Positions 1 to 7,563 of a DNA stretch of 64,000 bases are shown here, piece after piece (within the stretch, counting starts at the first letter, position 1; the number at the start of each line of letters is the position of its first letter). Position numbers and translations under genes: made by a program. The notes beneath the pieces were generated by a model. It did no database searches, was not told where the DNA came from, and saw nothing but the letters and a program-made list of their open reading frames with translations. This stretch comes from Clostridium sp. Its GTDB lineage: Bacteria > Bacillota > Clostridia > Clostridiales > Clostridiaceae. The DNA lies in assembly GCF_021372645.1 (NCBI RefSeq), contig NZ_JAJFUC010000026.1:1-64000 (forward strand), read 5' to 3'.

Positions 1-124
1 TCTGCCAAAGAAAGTTGTTTATATGTTATCATATGTATATAACTCCTTTCTGAGGTATATGGTGGTTTTGTTTTTAGGCAATTCAATTTTACCATAAATC
101 AGTGAGGAGTTATTTTATTCTGTT

Positions 125-171
125 AAAAAAATATCCCGCATTTATGCGGGTTTCGGCGTTTCGCAAACGCC
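125..171. terminator. Tandem GC-rich hairpins
   Basis: Two adjacent compact hairpins, CCCGCA/TGCGGG (135-150) and GGCGTTT-cgc-AAACGCC (155-171), stand out in AT-rich surroundings. On the minus strand the first is followed by a run of seven T, so it reads as an intrinsic terminator in that direction. No minus-strand gene enters it from the right, so its purpose is unclear. Confidence 0.55.
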
Positions 172-205
172 TATGTACCTTAGGATAAGAAAGGATTGAG
201 TATGT

Positions 206-625
206 ATGGAAATAGGCAGAGTAAGAAGAGGGAGTATAACATCTGAAAGAAAAATTGTTTCTGAAAAGAAAGATTTTTCTCAAAGTTTTAGTCAAGAAAG
301 ACATAAAAAATCAGAAGAACAACTCAATAAGATGATAGATGATATAAAAAAAAGAGGCAGCAAGCTTATAACGACTAAGACTTATGTTGATGTAGTTATG
401 TACAAAAAAATGATAAAAGAGTATTTGGAGTCGATACTAAAATTTATGTATGAAACAAAAAAGGACATAAGTTTTTGGCAAACTCAATATTTCATAACTG
501 TTGACACTGTAGATAGTAAACTTGAAGAATTAACTAAAGCGTTACTTTCAGATGAAAAAGATAATATAAATATTGCATCAACAATAGATGAAATACAAGG
601 AATGATTGTAGATATATATAGATAG
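206..625 (+). CDS. YaaR family (DUF327) protein
   Basis: This 139-residue protein is soluble, highly charged and mostly helical, with no signal peptide or membrane segment. Length and the pattern of a basic, disordered N-terminus (to about residue 35) followed by a helical domain with a KTYVDVVMYKKMIKEYL-type segment (about residues 53-70) match the YaaR/DUF327 family. That family is found in spore-formers and has no firmly assigned biochemical role. The start ATG has an AAAGGA element about 10 nt upstream. The gene ends 19 nt before an ABC-importer lipoprotein gene and may be co-transcribed with it, but I see no functional link. The family call is by recognition of sequence pattern. Confidence 0.7.
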   Translation: MEIGRVRRGSITSERKIVSEKKDFSQSFSQERHKKSEEQLNKMIDDIKKRGSKLITTKTYVDVVMYKKMIKEYLESILKFMYETKKDISFWQTQYFITVDTVDSKLEELTKALLSDEKDNINIASTIDEIQGMIVDIYR

Positions 626-644
626 TATAGAAGGAGAATAAAAA

Positions 645-1646
645 ATGAAAAAGAAATTGTCATTATTTTTAGTTATAGTATTATCATTGTTAACATTTGT
701 AGGCTGTGGGAATAATAAATCAACTCAAAGTGAAACTACAAAGAATACAACAGAAATTAAAGAAATTAGTTTTATAGCACCAGATGGACTTCCAGCTATA
801 GCAGTGGCTAAGCTTATAAAGGAAAAACCAGAGGTTAAAGCAGGATATAATATTAATTATACAATAGAGAAAAATTCAGAAAGTTTAGGTACAAGTGTTA
901 TGAAGAACGAGCCCGATATAGCAATAGTACCTTCAAATTTAGCAGCTACCGTATTTAATAAAAATAAAGAATATAAGATAGCAGGAACTGTTGGCTTTGG
1001 GTCTTTTTATATAGGTTCAACTAATGAAAATGCAACCTTTGAGGACTTAAAAGGAAAAGAAGTTTATAACATAGGTAAGGGTTTAACACCTGATATAATT
1101 GCAAAAACAATACTTAAAGATAAAGGTATTGATGTAGATAAAGATATTAATTTTAGTTATGTGGATGGAGTAAATGAGCTTGCACCAATAATTTTATCAG
1201 GAAAGACACAATATGCAGTAATACCAGAACCAGCATTATCTACGGTTCAAAGCAAAAATGAAAAATTTAAAGTTATATTAAATTTAAATGAAGAGTGGAA
1301 AAAAATAAATAATTCAGAATATGGATATCCACAAGCAACAATTATAATTAAGAAGGATTTATGTGAAAATCATAAGGAATTTGTAAAAGAATTTTTAAAG
1401 CAAGTTAAGGCAGGAACTGAGTGGGCATATAGTGATAAGGAAACTTTAGGAACTTATTGTGAAGAAATAGGAATTTCTGCTAAAAAACCAATAATAATAA
1501 AATCTCTTGAGAAATCAAATATAAAATATGTAGATATTAAGGACTCTTATAAAGACTATAATACTTATTTTGAAAAATTAAATACATTTGATCCAAAGAC
1601 AATAGGAGGAAGTATACCAAATGATGAAATATTCATGGAAAAGTAA
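645..1646 (+). CDS. ABC importer substrate-binding lipoprotein (NMT1/SsuA-like)
   Basis: The protein has 333 residues and starts with a lipoprotein signal peptide, with lipobox TFVGC and Cys21 as the lipidation site, so it should be anchored outside the membrane. The mature part is a two-lobe periplasmic-binding fold of the type used for nitrate, sulfonate, taurine or thiamine precursors. Segments such as PDGLPAIAVAKL near residue 50 and the motif around EPALSTV near residue 203 fit that type. SD AAGGAG precedes the ATG. The permease gene starts inside the last 26 nt and the ATPase gene follows, giving a complete three-gene importer. The substrate cannot be told from sequence: no riboswitch or biosynthetic neighbour points to one. 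Confidence 0.85.
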   Translation: MKKKLSLFLVIVLSLLTFVGCGNNKSTQSETTKNTTEIKEISFIAPDGLPAIAVAKLIKEKPEVKAGYNINYTIEKNSESLGTSVMKNEPDIAIVPSNLAATVFNKNKEYKIAGTVGFGSFYIGSTNENATFEDLKGKEVYNIGKGLTPDIIAKTILKDKGIDVDKDINFSYVDGVNELAPIILSGKTQYAVIPEPALSTVQSKNEKFKVILNLNEEWKKINNSEYGYPQATIIIKKDLCENHKEFVKEFLKQVKAGTEWAYSDKETLGTYCEEIGISAKKPIIIKSLEKSNIKYVDIKDSYKDYNTYFEKLNTFDPKTIGGSIPNDEIFMEK

Positions 1647-2376
1647 ATTATATACTTTGATATCATGTTTATTTTTCATAGGGTTATGGCAGGCGCTTGC
1701 AGTAATAACAAACAACGATATATATATACCACGAATACAGCAAGTAATTGAAGCTATTAAAAATATCTTTATGGAACAAAACTTTTGGAAAGTTATTTTA
1801 AGCAGTTTTTATAGGACTATGCTTAGCTATATATTAGCTTTAGTTTTTTCAATGATTTTAGGGGTACTAAGTGTGGTATACCCCTTTTTTCAATATTTAA
1901 TGCAACCTATAAATTCATTTGCTAAAACAATTCCAACTATGGTTCTTGTTGTTCTTTTATTAGTGTGGTTTGATAAAGATATAACTCCCTTTGCAGTTGG
2001 ATTTGCTATAATTTTTCCAATACTTTATGAAGGTGTAAGAAATGGTCTTATGCAAATAGATAAAAAAATAATTGATATGACAAAAATATATGAAGTTAGC
2101 TTAAAAGATAAGATTAGAAAAATTTATTTGCCAGTCATGAAATTTTATTTTATGAGTATTTTTGTATCAACATTGTCACTAACTTTTAAGGTAGTAATTA
2201 CAGGCGAAGTATATGGTCAACCTAAATTTGGAATAGGATCTCAAATACAATTGGAAAAAGTAAATTTTAATGTATCTGGAATTTTCGCATGGATTGTAAT
2301 TATTGTTTTTATATCGCTATTTTTAGAAATAATAAATAAGTTATTGAAGAAAAAAATATATAGGTGGAATAAATGA
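1621..2376 (+). CDS. ABC importer permease (SsuC/TauC-like)
   Basis: This is a 251-residue polytopic membrane protein with about six hydrophobic segments, of the BPD_transp_1 permease type used by SsuC, TauC and ThiX-like importers. The cytoplasmic coupling loop that docks on the ATPase lies near residues 155-178 (around DMTKIYEVSLKDKIRKIYLP). It overlaps the upstream lipoprotein gene by 26 nt and the downstream ATPase by 4 nt, indicating translational coupling. SD AGGAGG at 1604-1609 supports the first of two consecutive ATG codons. It should form a homodimeric channel for the substrate delivered by the lipoprotein. Confidence 0.87.
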   Translation: MMKYSWKSKLYTLISCLFFIGLWQALAVITNNDIYIPRIQQVIEAIKNIFMEQNFWKVILSSFYRTMLSYILALVFSMILGVLSVVYPFFQYLMQPINSFAKTIPTMVLVVLLLVWFDKDITPFAVGFAIIFPILYEGVRNGLMQIDKKIIDMTKIYEVSLKDKIRKIYLPVMKFYFMSIFVSTLSLTFKVVITGEVYGQPKFGIGSQIQLEKVNFNVSGIFAWIVIIVFISLFLEIINKLLKKKIYRWNK

Positions 2377-3041
2377 ACATAAGTATTAGAAACTTAAATA
2401 AATTCTATGGAAATGAAGAGATTTTTAAAAAATTTAATATAGAATTTTGTGATGAAAGTGTAAATTGCATAATAGGAAGATCTGGCTGTGGGAAAAGCAC
2501 ACTTCTAAATATTATAGCAGGGCTAACAGAAATACAAAATGGAGAAATTCAGGGAGTTTCCTTAAGTGAGATAAGCTATATATTTCAAGAAGATAGATTA
2601 ATAGAATGGCTTACAGTTAAAGAAAATTTAGAGCTTGCATTAAAGAAATATTATGATAAGTTTGTTATAGATAAAAAAATTAATGAACTTTTAGAATTAG
2701 TAGGAATTTACAATATAAAGAATAAATATCCTAATGCATTAAGTGGTGGAATGAGACAAAGAGTAAATATAGCTAGGGCATTTGGAAAGCCATCAAAAGT
2801 AATTCTGATGGATGAACCCTTTAAATCTTTAGATTATAAATTGAAGTATATTATAATAGATGAGTTTAAAAATTTACTAACTAAAGAAAAAAGAATGGTA
2901 ATATTAGTTACGCATGATTTAGATGAAGCAATATATTTCCAGGGAAATATAATAGTATTTAACAATAAACCAGTTGAAATAGCAGGAATATTTAATACGG
3001 ATTTAAATAATTGTAAAGATAAAATATTAAAAATAATTTAG
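2373..3041 (+). CDS. ABC importer ATP-binding protein (SsuB/TauB-like)
   Basis: This is a 222-residue ABC ATPase. Walker A GRSGCGKST is at residues 35-43, the Q-loop is in IFQEDRL, the signature is LSGGMRQR near residue 125, Walker B is VILMDEP, and the switch His is in VTHDLDEA. It is slightly short for the family, with no extra regulatory domain. The ATG overlaps the permease stop (ATGA-type overlap), so it belongs to the same transcription unit. It powers import through the preceding permease; the substrate is unknown. Confidence 0.88.
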   Translation: MNISIRNLNKFYGNEEIFKKFNIEFCDESVNCIIGRSGCGKSTLLNIIAGLTEIQNGEIQGVSLSEISYIFQEDRLIEWLTVKENLELALKKYYDKFVIDKKINELLELVGIYNIKNKYPNALSGGMRQRVNIARAFGKPSKVILMDEPFKSLDYKLKYIIIDEFKNLLTKEKRMVILVTHDLDEAIYFQGNIIVFNNKPVEIAGIFNTDLNNCKDKILKII

Positions 3042-3051
3042 ATATATATGT

Positions 3052-3145
3052 TGCAATTCACAATGCATAATTCACGATTATGGTTGAAATTCTTACAGCA
3101 TTTCTTAAATTTAAAATGAAGAATTATTTTTGCAATATATATAAT
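3052..3145. repeat. AT-rich palindromic intergenic element, degenerate
   Basis: After the ATPase gene there is a non-coding stretch whose ends are imperfect inverted copies (starting TTGCAATTCACAATGCATAA, ending in a complementary GAATTATTTTTGCAA). It resembles the elements inside the pur and fab operons of this window but is more decayed. No ORF. Confidence 0.4.
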
Positions 3146-3237
3146 AGCAGCATAAGTTTGGTAAAAGTATAAAAATTATAGGTTGTACTTAATTGCGGTT
3201 TGTTTATATTTTAGAGTAAAGATTAACTATAATATTT

Positions 3238-3489
3238 CTAATTATATATACATATTTTGCTTCCAACTAAAATAAACAAAAAACTTGCAAGTATAAAACT
3301 TGAGACACTTAAGATTTTTTTATTTGCATTTAATAAATTTATACCTAGTAATGTATCGCAAAAACCTAAACAAATAAAAATTAATGGAAAGAAATAATTA
3401 GGATCAGATTTACTTATTATTATGTTGAATGAGAATAATGGTAAGAGTACTGCTAGACTTAAATTAGTAATATAAAATAACTTTTTCAT
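3238..3489 (-). CDS. Small membrane protein, DUF3953-like
   Basis: A very hydrophobic 83-residue protein with three predicted transmembrane segments, of the kind annotated DUF3953 in bacilli and clostridia. Function is unknown. I place the start at the ATG giving MKKLFYITN, because the upstream in-frame GTG codons overlap the AAGGTGG SD-like sequence. It is transcribed alone, convergent with the importer operon and divergent from the exporter gene. Family assignment is by length, hydrophobic pattern and the LIFICLGFCDTLLGI region, so it is moderate. Confidence 0.6.
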   Translation of the reverse strand: MKKLFYITNLSLAVLLPLFSFNIIISKSDPNYFFPLIFICLGFCDTLLGINLLNANKKILSVSSFILASFLFILVGSKICIYN

Positions 3490-3689
3490 AAAATTGTTCA
3501 CCACCTTACATTTTGGAAATTATGTATTATAGTAAAGTATACACAAGCTATGTAAGTTTTATTCATATAAAAATTATATTAGGAAAGATACAAATTATAA
3601 TACACCATAAAAGAAATAGATTCACTTATATTATAGATAGCAATAGTGAATTAAAAACATCTACTGCTTCTAAAATTACTAGAAATATT

Positions 3690-3723
3690 AACTATCCTCT
3701 TTCGCTTATTGGTGATGGAGGAT
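3690..3723 (+). promoter_or_regulatory. Inverted repeat in exporter leader
   Basis: TATCCTC and GAGGATA form a perfect 7-bp inverted repeat around 18 nt, about 45 nt upstream of the ABC exporter start. It may be an operator or a leader hairpin; no T-run follows. The rest of 3505-3764 shows no convincing gene. Confidence 0.35.
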
Positions 3724-3764
3724 AATTTAAGTGAAAAATAATATATAAAGAAAGGGAAGTTTAA

Positions 3765-5471
3765 ATGATAAAAAAGTTTATTTCGTTTTATAAACCATAC
3801 AAAGTTCTGTTTACATTAGATTTAATTGTTGCATTCATAGCATCTTTATGTGATTTGGTATACCCAATGATGACAAGAGATCTTGTTAATGAGTCAATTC
3901 CTAATAAGGATATTAGAATGATTGGAGTATTTGGTATTGTATTGCTTATAATTTTTATTTTAAAAGCAGCATGTGGATACTTTATGCAGTATTGGGGACA
4001 TGTTGTTGGCGTGAGAATGCAAGGAGATATGAGGAGGTATATATTTAAGCATCTTCAAAAATTGCCAAATAGTTTTTTTGATAATAATAAAACTGGAGAT
4101 ATAATGTCTAGAATTATAAATGACTTAATGGATATTTCAGAACTTGCTCATCATGGGCCAGAAGATTTATTTATATCAATTGTTATGCTTATAGGGTCAT
4201 TTATAATGCTGTGTACTATAAATGTTCTGCTTACATTATTAATTTTTGCATTTATACCTATTATAGTTTGGTTTACATTATATGAGAGAAAGAAAATGAA
4301 TAAAGCCTTTCTTGATACTAAAGTTGAAACAGGTGCAGTAAATGCTAGTCTACAAAATAGTATTTCAGGAATAAAGATATCAAAAGCATTTGTAAGTCAT
4401 AAATCAGAAGAAAAAAAATTTGAAAAAGGCAATGTAAAATTTATTAAAGCAAGAGAAAAAGCATATAAAGTAATGGCCGAATATTCTTCTGGCGCTGGAC
4501 TAGGAATTGATATATTAAGTTATGTAGGGTTAATTGGTGGAGGTATATTTACATTTATTAGGATTATTAATATTGGGGACTTTATTGCTTATATGTTATT
4601 TATAAAAATATTTATTACGCCAATAAAGAAACTTATTGATTTTATGGAACAATTTCAAAATGGGATAACAGGTTTCCAAAGATATTTGGAAATAATGGGA
4701 GAAGATAAAGAAAAGGATAAAGAAAACGCAATTGAACTTGAAAATGTTAAGGGAGAAATAGAATTTAAAAATGTTGATTTTAGTTATGAAGAAAAAAATG
4801 TTTTAAAGGATATTTCAGTTAAAATAAATAAAGGAAAAATGTTAGCTTTAGTAGGTGCATCTGGTGGAGGTAAGACAACTTTTTGTAATCTTATTCCTAG
4901 ATTTTATGAGGTAGATAGTGGGGATATTTTAATTGACAATAAAAGTATTTATGATGTTAAATTAGATTCGCTTAGAGAAAATATTGGAATAGTTCAACAA
5001 GAGGTATTTTTGTTCACAGGAACCATAAGAGATAATATATTATATGGAAAAGTAGATGCAACTGAGGAGGAATTATTACAAGCTGCTAGGATGGCTAATA
5101 TACATGAATTTATAAATACCTTACCAGAAGGTTATGATACTTATATTGGTGAAAGAGGAGTAAAATTATCAGGAGGGCAAAAGCAACGTATTTCTATTGC
5201 AAGAGTTTTCCTTAAAAATCCGCCAATACTGATATTAGATGAAGCAACATCAGCTTTAGATAATGCAACCGAACGTATAATTCAAGAATCATTAGAAAAA
5301 TTATGTTTAGGAAGAACAACTATAGTAGTAGCACATAGATTATCAACTATTAGAAATGCTGATGAAATTATTGTTCTTAGTAATACAGGAATAATAGAAC
5401 AAGGAAGTCATGAAGAATTAATGGAAAAGCAAGGGGATTACAATAAACTACATAAATTAGCTCAAATATAA
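3765..5471 (+). CDS. ABC exporter half-transporter (permease-ATPase fusion)
   Basis: This 568-residue protein has an N-terminal six-helix exporter transmembrane domain (residues 1 to about 300) fused to an ABC ATPase. Walker A is GASGGGKTT near residue 363, the signature LSGGQKQR near residue 468, Walker B ILILDEATSALD, and the H-loop AHRLST. The layout is that of MsbA/LmrA/BmrA-type exporters that act as homodimers or paired heterodimers; the consensus catalytic residues suggest an active site that works as a homodimer. It stands alone with no partner half-transporter. Substrate could be a drug, lipid or peptide; nothing nearby decides this. SD AAAGGGAAG precedes the ATG. Confidence 0.88.
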   Translation: MIKKFISFYKPYKVLFTLDLIVAFIASLCDLVYPMMTRDLVNESIPNKDIRMIGVFGIVLLIIFILKAACGYFMQYWGHVVGVRMQGDMRRYIFKHLQKLPNSFFDNNKTGDIMSRIINDLMDISELAHHGPEDLFISIVMLIGSFIMLCTINVLLTLLIFAFIPIIVWFTLYERKKMNKAFLDTKVETGAVNASLQNSISGIKISKAFVSHKSEEKKFEKGNVKFIKAREKAYKVMAEYSSGAGLGIDILSYVGLIGGGIFTFIRIINIGDFIAYMLFIKIFITPIKKLIDFMEQFQNGITGFQRYLEIMGEDKEKDKENAIELENVKGEIEFKNVDFSYEEKNVLKDISVKINKGKMLALVGASGGGKTTFCNLIPRFYEVDSGDILIDNKSIYDVKLDSLRENIGIVQQEVFLFTGTIRDNILYGKVDATEEELLQAARMANIHEFINTLPEGYDTYIGERGVKLSGGQKQRISIARVFLKNPPILILDEATSALDNATERIIQESLEKLCLGRTTIVVAHRLSTIRNADEIIVLSNTGIIEQGSHEELMEKQGDYNKLHKLAQI

Positions 5472-5499
5472 AAATGATGATTAATTAAAGTATAGAAAG

Positions 5500-5543
5500 A
5501 GGTTGTCCAAATACTAATTAAATTAGATTTTGGACAACCTTTA
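5500..5543. terminator. Bidirectional intrinsic terminator
   Basis: Inverted repeat AGGTTGTCCAAA / TTTGGACAACCT around a 17-nt AT loop lies between the convergent exporter gene and the minus-strand hypothetical gene. A- and T-rich flanks let it work both ways. Confidence 0.75.
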
Positions 5544-5545
5544 TA

Positions 5546-5980
5546 TTAATTATTAGATTTATTTCTTAAGGAATTAAGTAGATCAATTTTTTTTAATAAA
5601 GTAGAAGCATCTATTTCAACCGCCATAGCTTGACTTAATTTGTTATGCAATTCAGTTTCAGCAATACTTTTATTAGAATTAGTAGAATCATGGGAAAACT
5701 TTTCATTAAATTTTGCTTGAACTAATCTAGAGTTTTCTTCACTTTTTAACCGTTGCATATTCCCTAATTCATTAGAGAAGGTTTTTGAATCATCATCTGA
5801 TGAAATGTGTGAAGTAGTACAGTGTAAAGTATCATCAAAAGAATCAGAAGGATTTTGCTTTTTACGAGGAGGAATAGGGGGATTAGTATAAGGTCTTTTT
5901 GTTATTCTATTATCAACAGTAGAACTATTTACACTATTTACAACATATTGACTGTCAGAAATTATTCTATTATCATACAT
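5546..5980 (-). CDS. Hypothetical protein, low complexity N-terminus
   Basis: I do not recognise this 144-residue protein. It has no signal peptide or membrane helix. Residues 1-70 are polar and probably disordered, rich in Ser, Asn and Asp, with a proline/basic patch (PPIPPRKK) near residue 38. The C-terminal 60 residues look helical (AETELHNKLSQAMAVEIDAS). The start is the ATG giving MYDNRII: GGAG lies 8 nt upstream, whereas the in-frame GTG three codons earlier overlaps that SD. It is monocistronic, with a terminator just after the stop and about 300 bp of non-coding AT-rich DNA in front. Clean SD, start and terminator argue that it is a real gene. Confidence 0.6.
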   Translation of the reverse strand: MYDNRIISDSQYVVNSVNSSTVDNRITKRPYTNPPIPPRKKQNPSDSFDDTLHCTTSHISSDDDSKTFSNELGNMQRLKSEENSRLVQAKFNEKFSHDSTNSNKSIAETELHNKLSQAMAVEIDASTLLKKIDLLNSLRNKSNN

Positions 5981-6220
5981 ACTTATCACTCCTTAATAAT
6001 CACAAACTGATGGTTAAGATATTAAATCTAATATGTTATTTATATATTCGTTTACTTTAAACAAAAGTTTACAAAGTATCAAATAAATATTATTTATATA
6101 TATGAATAATAAAATGGATTATGATAATAAAAAACTAAAAATTTAATTTTATTTAGTTGGGTATAAACTATATATTGCATATTGATTTTTTCGGAACTAT
6201 ATTTAATATAAGCAATATAA
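5981..6220. other. Intergenic, AT-rich
   Basis: Very AT-rich spacer holding the promoter region of the minus-strand hypothetical gene. No ORF, RNA gene or repeat could be supported. Confidence 0.5.
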
Positions 6221-6260
6221 ATAGGATAGAATCATTTGTTAGAAATGATTCTACCCTATT
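6221..6260 (-). terminator. ilvE intrinsic terminator
   Basis: Imperfect stem ATAGGATAGAATCATTT / AATGATTCTACCCTAT just downstream of the ilvE stop on the minus strand, followed by a T-rich tract in that direction. Confidence 0.75.
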
Positions 6261-6279
6261 TTTTATTTATTAATTCATA

Positions 6280-7308
6280 TTATTCTACTTCGTATATCCA
6301 ACCTTCAGGAGCTTCAACATCACCAAGCTGAATTCCTATAAGTAAATCATATAATTTTTGAGTTGTAGGGCCTACTTCAGTCTCACTGTAAAATACATGT
6401 AAGTTATCTTTGTATTGAATTCCACCAACAGGAGTAATTACAGCAGCTGTACCACAAGCACCAGCTTCTTTAAATTGATCTAATTCATCAATAAATACTT
6501 CTCTTTCATAAACAGGCATATTTAAATAATGCTCTGCAATATAAAGAAGGGAACGCTTTGTTATACTAGGTAAAATAGATGGCGATGTAGGAGTAACAAA
6601 CTCATCATTTTTAGTTATTCCAAAGAAATTTGCAGCACCTATTTCTTCAATTTTAGTATGAGTTGCTGGATCTAGGTAAATGCAATCAGCAAATCCCTTT
6701 TTAGCAGCTTCAGCATGAGCTTGTAGCGACGCAGCATAATTACCACCAACTTTATTACCACCAGTACCATGAGGAGCGGCTCTATCATATTGATCTGAAA
6801 CTATATAATTACAAGGAGACACTCCATCTTTAAAGTAAGGACCAACTGGTATACAGAATATACCAAAAATATATTCTGGAGCAGGTTTAACACCTATATT
6901 ATCTCCAACACCCATTAAAAATGGTCTAATATATAGAGTTGCACCACTTCCGTAAGGTGGAACATACTTTTCATTTGCTTTTACTACTTGCTTAACAGCA
7001 TCAATAAATTTTTCTACAGGAATGTGTGGCATAAGAAGCTTGTCACAACTTTCATTCATACGCGCAGCATTTAAATCAGGTCTAAATAATTGAATTTTAC
7101 CTTCTTTTGTTGTATATGCCTTAAGTCCTTCAAAACAACTTTGACCATAGTGAACAACAGTTGAAGCTTCACTTATATGAAGAATATTGTCTTCAGTAAG
7201 TTTTCCATCATCCCATTTTCCATCTTTCCAAACTGAAATATAACGAAGATCTGTTTTTATATAATCAAATCCTAATTTACCCCAGTCTATATCAGCTTTT
7301 TTCCCCAT
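6280..7308 (-). CDS. ilvE: Branched-chain amino acid aminotransferase
   Basis: A PLP-dependent class IV aminotransferase of 342 residues that interconverts Val, Leu or Ile with the matching 2-oxo acid, using 2-oxoglutarate/glutamate. The Schiff-base Lys is in GGNKVGGNYAAS (Lys186 with the start used here), and the N-terminal HYGQSCFEGLKAY and C-terminal GACGTAAVITPVG segments are typical of bacterial IlvE. I start at MGKKADIDWG because GGAGG lies 8 nt upstream; the upstream in-frame ATG overlaps this SD. The leader contains a hairpin followed by a T-run, so attenuation is possible. It is a single-gene unit without other ilv/leu genes nearby. Confidence 0.93.
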   Translation of the reverse strand: MGKKADIDWGKLGFDYIKTDLRYISVWKDGKWDDGKLTEDNILHISEASTVVHYGQSCFEGLKAYTTKEGKIQLFRPDLNAARMNESCDKLLMPHIPVEKFIDAVKQVVKANEKYVPPYGSGATLYIRPFLMGVGDNIGVKPAPEYIFGIFCIPVGPYFKDGVSPCNYIVSDQYDRAAPHGTGGNKVGGNYAASLQAHAEAAKKGFADCIYLDPATHTKIEEIGAANFFGITKNDEFVTPTSPSILPSITKRSLLYIAEHYLNMPVYEREVFIDELDQFKEAGACGTAAVITPVGGIQYKDNLHVFYSETEVGPTTQKLYDLLIGIQLGDVEAPEGWIYEVE

Positions 7309-7344
7309 TTTCCATTCCTCCATATCTGTATATAGGTTTAAGTT

Positions 7345-7390
7345 ATATTCAAAAAAATAGCAAATTAGTATGCTATTTTTTTTTGAATAT
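7345..7390 (-). promoter_or_regulatory. Terminator-like hairpin in ilvE leader
   Basis: About 40 nt upstream of the ilvE start, read on the minus strand, a long stem begins ATATTCAAAAAA and encloses AATAGCA / TGCTATT, followed by T7. This is an intrinsic terminator inside the probable 5' leader. It carries no T-box hallmark. Confidence 0.5.
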
Positions 7391-7563
7391 GCCTCATTAC
7401 TATTGTTTATTTAATAACACTTATTGTAGCACTACTTGAAAAAAAATTCTACAATTCAGCATAAAAAGTGGAAATTTACTATTAAATCAACAAAAATCTA
7501 TAATAAACTATAAACAATCAATAATAAATATTGATTGTTTATTAAAAACTAATATATATATGT

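Noticed and set aside
3513..3725. 70-codon frame before the ABC exporter
   Set aside because: No SD, ends in the inverted repeat, residues reflect AT-rich spacer; better read as leader DNA.
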